Origin: Gracilariopsis chorda | Lineage: Eukaryota; Rhodophyta; Florideophyceae; Gracilariales; Gracilariaceae | Assembly (NCBI GenBank): GCA_003194525.1 | Contig: NBIV01000022.1 | Span: 372,001 to 436,000, forward strand | DNA length: 64,000 nucleotides | Direction: 5' to 3' | Shown here: piece after piece, positions 57,865 through 64,000 of the stretch | Layout: each line of letters begins with the position of its first letter | Numbering within the stretch: the first letter of the stretch is position 1 | Position numbers and translations under genes: made by a program | The notes under the pieces: model-generated | Database searches by the model: none | Seen by the model: the letters and a program-made list of their open reading frames with translations, nothing else | Told to the model about the DNA's origin: nothing

Positions 57865-57922
57865 AGTAGCTCATAGAGAATAGCACACCTGAGAATGCCA
57901 CCGGCCAGCATCAGAACGCTGA

Positions 57923-58130
57923 CGAGTTTCGTGTTTTATGTGCCCACATGTTAGCGGGGACGTAACGATTGGAAAAAATGTCCTCATTGGCCCGGGAGCT
58001 CAGATTTATACAGTAAATCATCCTCAAGATATAGAGAGGAGCCATCGCAAATTTCTTGAGTTCAGTCGACCTGTCTCGATTGGAAACGACGTCTGGATAG
58101 GGGTTAAAGCATTTGTTCTTCCTGATATTA
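57923..58130 (+). pseudogene. O-acetyltransferase, middle piece (hexapeptide repeats)
   Basis: CPHVSGDVTIGKNVLIGPGA then QIYTVNHPQD, RPVSIGNDVWIG and AFVLPDI. These are the left-handed beta-helix coils with the acceptor/CoA-site His (the NHP of TATHP in the family) and the IGNDVWIG motif. The catalytic His and the coils are intact. The frame ends at a TA (58129-58130), where a 4.7-kb insertion starts. It continues at 62794 with TVGDGCIIG, exactly in phase if one TA is counted once. Confidence 0.85.
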
Positions 58131-58379
58131 ACCCTCTCAAAGACTTAATTTGGTACATGGCACAGTTGGAAGCGGCCGAATTTTCCTGGGTCTCGTAAAC
58201 ATGCCTCTTGAATTGACGGTTTCGGAGGTGCCCACCGTTAGCACACACAATGAGCACCAAGCAAAATCCCGCTCCTTCCAAGATGACGACGGGTTTGCAC
58301 CGCCACGAAAAACCTGGCACCATCGATGTGGCTGATTTCCGCGATGTTCAAGACGCGGCATGAAGACCATAAGCTTTAG

Positions 58380-59569
58380 CAAACCCGAAGAGAGGCTGCT
58401 TTGGAGCTGTTAAGAGAGGGAGTCTCCATCCGTATAACGTCAACAGAAACTAATGTATCAGCAGCAACTGTACAACGAATTCGTAAGGCATTACAAACTT
58501 AGAACAACACACAACTCCAAAAGCTCTTAGGTCCCGTTAACCATCACGGAGGCTGCCCATTCGTTGTCTCCGTTCCTGAACAAGTTTTGGTAGTAAACCG
58601 AGCATTTGAAGCGCCTAAGCAAGGATTTGTACTGGAAAACGAATAAATGAAGATTGCTTTGGCTGGCATAGCGGAGGACGGCCAGACTGGTTACAGGAAT
58701 GGTCTTCCCAGTGACGATAAAATGCGTCGAGTCTGAGAAAAAATCGCCAGCTAAAGCTCCGTAACACCGAAATTATTACAAAAGCTGGTCTAGCTGCCCA
58801 ATATTTTCATCATGTGAAGACAGTAAAACAAGTTTTGATGCAACTTGACAGAAAAAACCCTAGTCTTTTGTCAGATGCAACCCGTATTTGTAACTATGAT
58901 AAAACTAGCTCACTCTTTGAGTTCGGACGACCGGTAAAGTGCTTTTTCCCATCTGACAGTCACAAATATGAAACAAGGCTGTCCATGAAACGAAGTAGAA
59001 AGCATGTACCTGCAAGAATAACAGTGTCCGCTGGGTGACATATCGCACCAATTATATGGATCGCACCTGATAAGCTAAAAATATTGCACTGGCTTGAACC
59101 ACTTAACTGGAAGGACATTTTTGGGGAAGACAGTAGCCTACAGTGATTGAAAGAGAAAGATTGGTGCCCATCTGATACATGCCTGTTGATCAGTGGAAAT
59201 GGTTCCGTGGAAAACCAAAGTATGCCTCTTATTGTAGAGCACATTGAAAAGTTCATTCAAACTGTTTTGTCAAAAGAAAAGCCAGTCGTTCTAATTTTGG
59301 AAGGCCATAGTTTACGTCAGAGCGTTGAGTGGCTTGAATTATGCGAAGGCTCTAATATCGAGGTTTCAAAGCTTCTTGCCAAGACAACTCACTTTTCCCA
59401 CCCCTGTGATAAGGCTGTGAAGAACACCTTCCAGATGTGCATTCGTAAGACAAGAGACGCATTGATGCAACAGTGTCACATTTCGCATTTCAATGTTGCA
59501 CTGAAAGTGAAAATGGGCATCGCCGGATTTCGAGTCATTACACCCCCCGTTGCTTTCAAAGCATTCTGA
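58380..59569 (+). pseudogene. Pogo/Tigger-like DDE transposase, decayed
   Basis: 58814-59038: RICNYDKTSSLFEFGRP resembles the N-x-D-E-T region with the first catalytic Asp. 59147-59569: IVEHIEKFIQTVLSKEKPVV, LILEGHSLRQS (normally DGH; the second Asp reads Glu) and TTHFSHPCDKAVKNTFQ (the THxxQPxD motif). The N-terminal DNA-binding part is scattered over frames with many stops from about 58380. Family assignment rests on motif order. Confidence 0.6.
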
Positions 59570-59819
59570 GAAGTCTGGCTATGCCCAATGGATTATCAGT
59601 TTGTCGAACCATTAACTAAATAGACTTATTCTAACAACGCTCAAAAGAGGTTGGAGAGTAGGCTCCCAATTAAGTATGATACGTTTAATCTTGACATTGT
59701 TTCCGTTTTCCACAACTAGTGCGCTAGTCATAATCGTGTGTCATGAATTCATCTCATGACAATTCCTGGCTCTCTTGCGTCTTTAGTGCTTGCTGAGATT
59801 GCGCTTCTTATGTACAATT

Positions 59820-60623
59820 TGAAGTGCAATGCCCTCAGGCAGGGATTCTGGGTACTTGAACGCTTTCCCGATATTATCGGTTGTGTAGTGTGTATATGAA
59901 TTACGCCCCACTATGGTGGATATGGACACGTGGGACACGGTTTTGGGTCAATTGGCGGTTGGCCACAGTAGTGGATGTTGCCACGAAATGTGGAGTATTT
60001 TAGTTAATATTATTTATCATTTTCACACCCATTTCTGGGAAGCTAGTACTTAGTGCGACGGCGCACTGCCGTCGCACCAGTAAACCTTCCCCAACAAGGG
60101 ACCCCAACCTGGGGAATTGGCTCTAGTTGTTGCCGCTTGCGCGCGTACTCTACTCCTCCTTGGAGGGAAACGCCGTAAACCACGGGACATCTAACTCCCT
60201 TGCACATCTAAAGGGACCCATCACTGGGAGTATAATTGTTCCAATTGCATTGGTGTTTCGCCCTGTATAGGGATATTGTTACCGGCATCGCCGTTCGTCC
60301 CCGTCGCTCTCGCGACTCACTTCGCCCTTCTTTTTCTCCTTTTTAGGGTAGCACCTCCCGCTATCCGCGGCCCTCGTGTGCGCATCCGCTCACACACCCC
60401 CACTTACGTAGAAAAATACCTCTACTGAGGATCAAACCCCGCTCACGCGGATACCGATTCTTCGCCTTCACCTCCCTGCGCGAGTCGCGACAGGTGTCCC
60501 TGGTCTTACAAACCGGCTTCGCCGTGACACCTCAGGGAGGGCTCTACCCAACTGGGTTCACCTCGTGAGAGAAAGATCCCGAACGTCTTTCGGTGTTTTT
60601 CCCCTTTGGGGCATTGCACCACA
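59820..60623 (+). repeat. Solo LTR of the G2 family
   Basis: Inverted relative to the G2 LTRs: starts TGAAGTGCAATGCCC and ends TTGCACCACA. A perfect CAATT duplication flanks it (59815-59819 and 60624-60628). It retains the perfect hairpin at 60053-60077. It is the product of LTR-LTR recombination of a second G2 insertion. Confidence 0.95.
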
Positions 60624-60628
60624 CAATT

Positions 60629-61503
60629 CGTAATTTCTTAATCCGTTGCTGCGAGAATGCATTGTGCTTATCTATGCCCCCAACGAACCTTCAACGCCAA
60701 AAAAAGTAATTGGATCTGGGTTTTGGGCTTAAGTATTAACTTTAGGCGATATGCGATTCTACTCGACTTCAATGGGAAGCATTGTAGCAGAAAAGAAGGC
60801 GACAGCGTCTGGTTTCAAGTTTTCCAGAGCGGGTGCCGTCGCAAACAAGGAAAACCAGCCGCAAACAGATCAAGAAAACTGTAGAAGGAATCAAGAGTAG
60901 AAAGAAGTGGAGCGTGGTGATGAAATTCCAATTGCGCTGTGGCACGAACGCCCGAAACGATGTGAGGCTGGTAGAAAGATTTTAGGGGAAGTAGACTTCA
61001 ATCGTAACGCCGCAAAAGCGTTAGTGACGCTCTCTGAACATCGTGATAAGCATATCTGTTAAGAAAACGCCGCTTCAAATTGTGCCCGTCAGTGTAAATG
61101 TTCTTGTTTCTTTGTCTCATAGCAGGAGAATCTTAGATTTTAGCTTGGTCTTTGACGATTTTCAGCCTCTTGCTAAGTGCTTCAAATTGCGCCGGTGAGA
61201 GAGCTATACAGTCCGCGAAAATGAAAACGCAACATCTATTGCATACTCCCCGAGTACACCATACTTCGCCCAATTGATTGTTGTTATCCATCTAGTAAAA
61301 GACCCGTATTCGTTAACTAAATTCATGTGCCTGTAGATAGAAAAGCACATTCATTTCTAATAAAACCGGCGGTTTACCAAAAAAGGCGCGAACAAGGGGG
61401 CGAAAAACAAACGCTAACAAATTATTGCTCTTGAGCTTGCCGCCAAAATTACCGATACTTGGACACCCAAACTCTTCAAAAATGCTCTTACCAATGAGTG
61501 CAT
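60629..61503. other. No gene recognised
   Basis: Probably the remainder of the pogo-like element beyond the solo LTR; only short ORFs (for example 60657-60884, basic C-terminus) without recognisable motifs. Confidence 0.5.
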
Positions 61504-62693
61504 AACGTGAACGTCTCAAACAAGTTACATCTTCATTATCAATGGCACCACCAGGCCACCTCTCTCACTTTGAGAAAAGCCAAATTGTCGCTCTGCACAG
61601 CGAGCACGTACCACTTCGAAACATTGCAGAGCAGCTCAACCGAGCGACATCAACAATAACTCGTTTTCTAAAGCGCCATCACAGTCGAAAAAGTGCCATA
61701 GCACCTAAAAATGCTCTTAAGCTAACGGAGACGAGTAAGCGTCTTCTCATTAGACTGGCCTCTACTGGAAATTATAGTGTCTAAGCGCCTAAAACCCGTC
61801 TGAATCTGAAGGTTGGAGTGCGCCGAATTCAATAAATCTTACGCAGTACACCCCACTTGAAGTACCGAAAACTTCTGAAAGCTCCACGAATAACTTCTAA
61901 ACACCGTGAAAATCGATTGAAGTAGGCACGCATGCATATAAGTAAAGGTGATTCTTTCTGGATAAAAGTGGTTTTTTCTGATGAAGAGAAGTTCAATGTA
62001 GATGAGCCCGATGGTTTGGCGCTCTACTGGCTCAATTTAAGGAACGATGCTCGTCGCTTCTCGACAAGGCAAAACGGTGGGGGGTCGGTCATGGTTTGGG
62101 GTGCTATATCTCTTTACGGTGTTTCCAAATTGATGTTCATTGATGGCAAGCAGAATGCAGAGAAGTATTGCAGGACTTTAAAGGATGGCTTACTGCCCTT
62201 TGTGGTAGAGTGTTTTGGAGAATACCATTCGTATATTTTTCAGCAGGATAATGCTTCTATGCATACCACAAACTTGACCTGTTGTTGGCTGTCAGATAAT
62301 AGCGTGCGGATGTTACCGTGGCCGGCTAAGTCCCCAGATCTAAATATTATTGAAAATGTCTGGGGAGAGATGGCAAGGAAGGTCTATTGTGGATATAAAC
62401 AGTTCGAGAGTACTGATGAACTGAAGGCTACAATGGTCAAAGTCTGGGACGAACTCTCTACTGATTACTTGCTCAAGCTCTACAATAGTCTGAAGCGTCG
62501 CCTTTTGGCTGTTATAGATGCCAAAGGAGACGCCACAAATTATTGATATTTGTGCGCTACCGGACGATCAGTGAAGTGTAAGCGTTTATATTTCGCGGTC
62601 TGAAAAAGGCATCTAGGATTGTTTATTAGACGACGCGCAATTGCTCTCCGTATGGCCACAATTCATGTACGCTTGCTTGAGAGGTTTTAACGC
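61500..62693 (+). mobile_element. Tc1-like DNA transposon
   Basis: A Tc1 transposase flanked by similar inverted ends: AACGTCTCAAACAAG at about 61509 and, on the minus strand, AACCTCTCAAGCAAG near 62690. Both edges lie close to TA (61505-61506; 62692-62693). Confidence 0.7.
61542..62546 (+). pseudogene. Tc1-like transposase
   Basis: One frame, 335 codons, about the normal Tc1 length, with three internal stops (61782, about 61833, about 61923). N-terminus: helix-turn-helix (HLSHFEKSQIVALHSEHVPL, IAEQLNRATSTITRFLKRH). Catalytic part: VVFSDEEKFNVDEPDG (first Asp), GGGSVMVWGAISLYG, IFQQDNASMHT (second Asp), WPAKSPDLNIIENVWGEM (Glu, D34E spacing). All three stops can be explained by single C-to-T or G-to-A changes from Gln or Trp codons. 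The catalytic triad is intact. Confidence 0.9.
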
Positions 62694-62793
62694 CCTTTCA
62701 TATGAGGTGCTTTGTGGCAGGCGGGCGACTACGCTCTACGCACTACGGAACAGGAATGGTTTGTTGCTTTTCTTTTTTCGTGGACTGTAGGGA

Positions 62794-62905
62794 TACCGTT
62801 GGCGATGGATGTATCATAGGGGCCCGTTCCGTGGTTACTAATGACGTACCGCCTCACTCCCTTGCCGTAGGCAATTCCGGAAGGGTCATTAAGAAGCTGA
62901 CCTAA
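62794..62905 (+). pseudogene. O-acetyltransferase, C-terminal piece
   Basis: [14 protein letters not shown] then [20 protein letters not shown] ends in TAA at 62903-62905. This is the last beta-helix coil and the VxGxPAR-like tail of Maa/NodL proteins ([11 protein letters not shown]). It continues the frame that stops at 58130. On its own it has no plausible start. Confidence 0.85.
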
Positions 62906-63181
62906 ACCTCTTTGGCCCTCCGGGAATAGAGCATTCGAATGAGTGGTATTAGGTCATCGTTGTTAAGGCTTACGCTGTGCACTTCAACAGGACTGGGTGC
63001 AATGCATTCCTAGAATAGGTTTACCCGCTATCTCAAAGGAGACCATCAACCAACGAGCTTAGTTCTTGGAACCGTACGCCCAGCCTATGGTGTTCCACAA
63101 AAAATGTGCGACGTAGCTACCCAAATTATTGAACTCTTTTAGTCTACGCACAATGTATTCGCAAATGGTGTCGGTATCTAC
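62906..63181. other. Intergenic, no feature
   Basis: Short convergent spacer between the acetyltransferase remnant and sulfite reductase. Confidence 0.6.
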
Positions 63182-64000
63182 TTAGATATCTGCTCCAACA
63201 TCCTCATCTTCAATACCAGATAGATATGTCGAAATGATCTCATCAGCGACATTGGATGCGGACATGTCCCGAAGAGCGGCAATGTTCTTCAAACGCTCCA
63301 TGATCTCGTCGCTTACGGTCAGACGAGGACGAGGCTTACTACCCTTTCTCCCTGGATTTTTCTTTGTTCTCTTGGCAGTAGGTGCAGAGTCAGATGCTCC
63401 GTCTTCTGATGCCTGAGGTTTGGCCGATTTCTCGGTCACAGCAACTTCCTTCTTGTCCACGCTCTGTGCTGCTGACTTTTCTTCAGCACCATTCACAGCC
63501 AAAACCGTTACTCTGGGGTCTTGCACGACAGTAAATCTGGTCGCTGGCTTCGTGGAAGGCTGTACTTCGAACGCCGGTGATTGAGCAGATGCAACAGTCG
63601 CAGCAGACGGGATAACAACGCCATTAATGTCATCGGTTTGGTTGTTCATGCTTTCCGAATAGGCCAAGATTTCCGGTTTTCCCATACGGTGGCAGAAATC
63701 GCCAAATGTCTCGTTTTCTCTTCTCTTTGCCGTGTACATCGTGAGAATGGGTGAAAGCACTTCTTCAAACATTGAGTCCTTCACTTTGTCCATGTACGAG
63801 AATGCCAATCGAGTCTGGTTCGCAGATCCGCCAAGCCATAATTGGTACGTTCTAGCTGCTGATCCAACGAAGCCTAGTTCAGCCATATATGGGCGTGCGC
63901 ACCCATTGGGGCATCCTGTCATTCGCATGGTGATAGGCATGGTCACATTATGCTTCTCAAACAAATTGTTCATTCTCTCTACAATGGAAGGCATGATACG
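63182..64000 (-). CDS. Ferredoxin-sulfite reductase C-terminus with RHH-like tail
   Basis: The frame is open to the window end, so the N-terminus is outside. Residues counted from 63994: TGCPNGCARPYMAELGFVG (26-44) carries two of the four Cys that bind the 4Fe-4S cluster bridged to siroheme. YQLWLGGSANQTRLA (50-64) and FGDFCHRMG (97-105) complete the reductase domain, which in plants ends soon after. Sulfite reductase makes sulfide from sulfite in plastids. Here about 165 further residues follow: an Ala/Ser/Glu linker, a basic stretch (207-224, KRTKKNPGRKGSKPRPR) and RLTVSDEIMERLKN...MSASNVADEIISTYL (224-258). The last has the strand-helix-helix pattern of ribbon-helix-helix DNA-binding proteins. 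An acidic tail ends the protein. Confidence 0.92.
   Translation of the reverse strand, partial: RIMPSIVERMNNLFEKHNVTMPITMRMTGCPNGCARPYMAELGFVGSAARTYQLWLGGSANQTRLAFSYMDKVKDSMFEEVLSPILTMYTAKRRENETFGDFCHRMGKPEILAYSESMNNQTDDINGVVIPSAATVASAQSPAFEVQPSTKPATRFTVVQDPRVTVLAVNGAEEKSAAQSVDKKEVAVTEKSAKPQASEDGASDSAPTAKRTKKNPGRKGSKPRPRLTVSDEIMERLKNIAALRDMSASNVADEIISTYLSGIEDEDVGADI

Larger units (their letters stand above)
58131..62793. mobile_element. TA-flanked composite insertion in the acetyltransferase gene
   Basis: Flanked by TA at 58129-58130 and 62794-62795. Joining the flanks on one TA gives the uninterrupted hexapeptide sequence PDI-TVGDG with family spacing. TA duplication is the mark of Tc1/mariner/pogo transposons. 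Inside are a decayed pogo-like transposase, a G2-family solo LTR and a Tc1-like unit. I could not match convincing terminal inverted repeats at the two outer ends. Confidence 0.6.

Noticed and set aside
62702-62793. Extending the C-terminal acetyltransferase piece upstream to the first start codon
   Set aside because: The 30 codons before TVGDG do not resemble hexapeptide repeats; the match begins exactly after the TA.

Overview
The window is nuclear DNA of a eukaryotic alga. A florideophyte red alga of the Chondrus type is my best guess. Reasons: a plastid-type ferredoxin sulfite reductase, a Get3/ArsA ATPase, short GT-AG introns of about 140 bp with otherwise intron-poor genes, and gene islets drowned in LTR retrotransposons with chromodomains. 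The species is inference. Most of the 64 kb is transposable-element DNA and nearly all of it is broken.

Layout: 0-1 kb, the 3' end of an unknown gene with one intron. 1.8-5.1 kb (-), a LINE with reverse transcriptase (RT) and RNase H. 5.8-7.6 kb (-), the C-terminal two thirds of a Get3/ArsA ATPase beside a Myb/SANT-like coiled-coil gene. 9.4-11.5 kb (+), a decayed ORF of unknown function. 11.6-15.1 kb (-), decayed Ty3 chromovirus G1. 16.5-17.1 kb, a lone LTR-like copy. 20,047-30,229 (-), Ty3 chromovirus G2, complete with both LTRs and a perfect 5-bp target duplication. 31.3-33.8 kb (-), 5'-truncated Ty3 element G3. 33.9-34.5 kb (-), a small unknown gene.

The core of the window is a Russian doll between 34.7 and 62.9 kb. 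A maltose/galactoside O-acetyltransferase (hexapeptide repeat) gene is cut into three pieces. Ty3 element G4 (34,991-57,864, minus, duplication AGTAG) cuts it first. G4's 5' LTR was entered by Ty3 element G5 (40,171-57,748, plus). G5's own 5' LTR was entered by Ty1/copia element C1 (40,368-46,556, plus, duplication CACAT), and G5's integrase by a near-identical copia element C2 (50,309-56,685, minus). Removing each layer restores an LTR of the same length as its partner (209/209 for G5, 203/204 for G4). A second 4.7-kb insertion flanked by TA (58,131-62,793) separates the acetyltransferase C-terminus and holds a decayed pogo-like transposase, a G2-family solo LTR (duplication CAATT) and a Tc1-like transposon.

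62.9-64 kb (-): the C-terminal part of ferredoxin-sulfite reductase, carrying a lysine-rich linker and a ribbon-helix-helix-like domain. This is the most interesting host gene and suggests a DNA-binding, nucleoid-type sulfite reductase. The other main oddities are the density of short perfect hairpins throughout G2 and a palindrome in the G5 LTR that keeps perfect pairing by a compensatory change.
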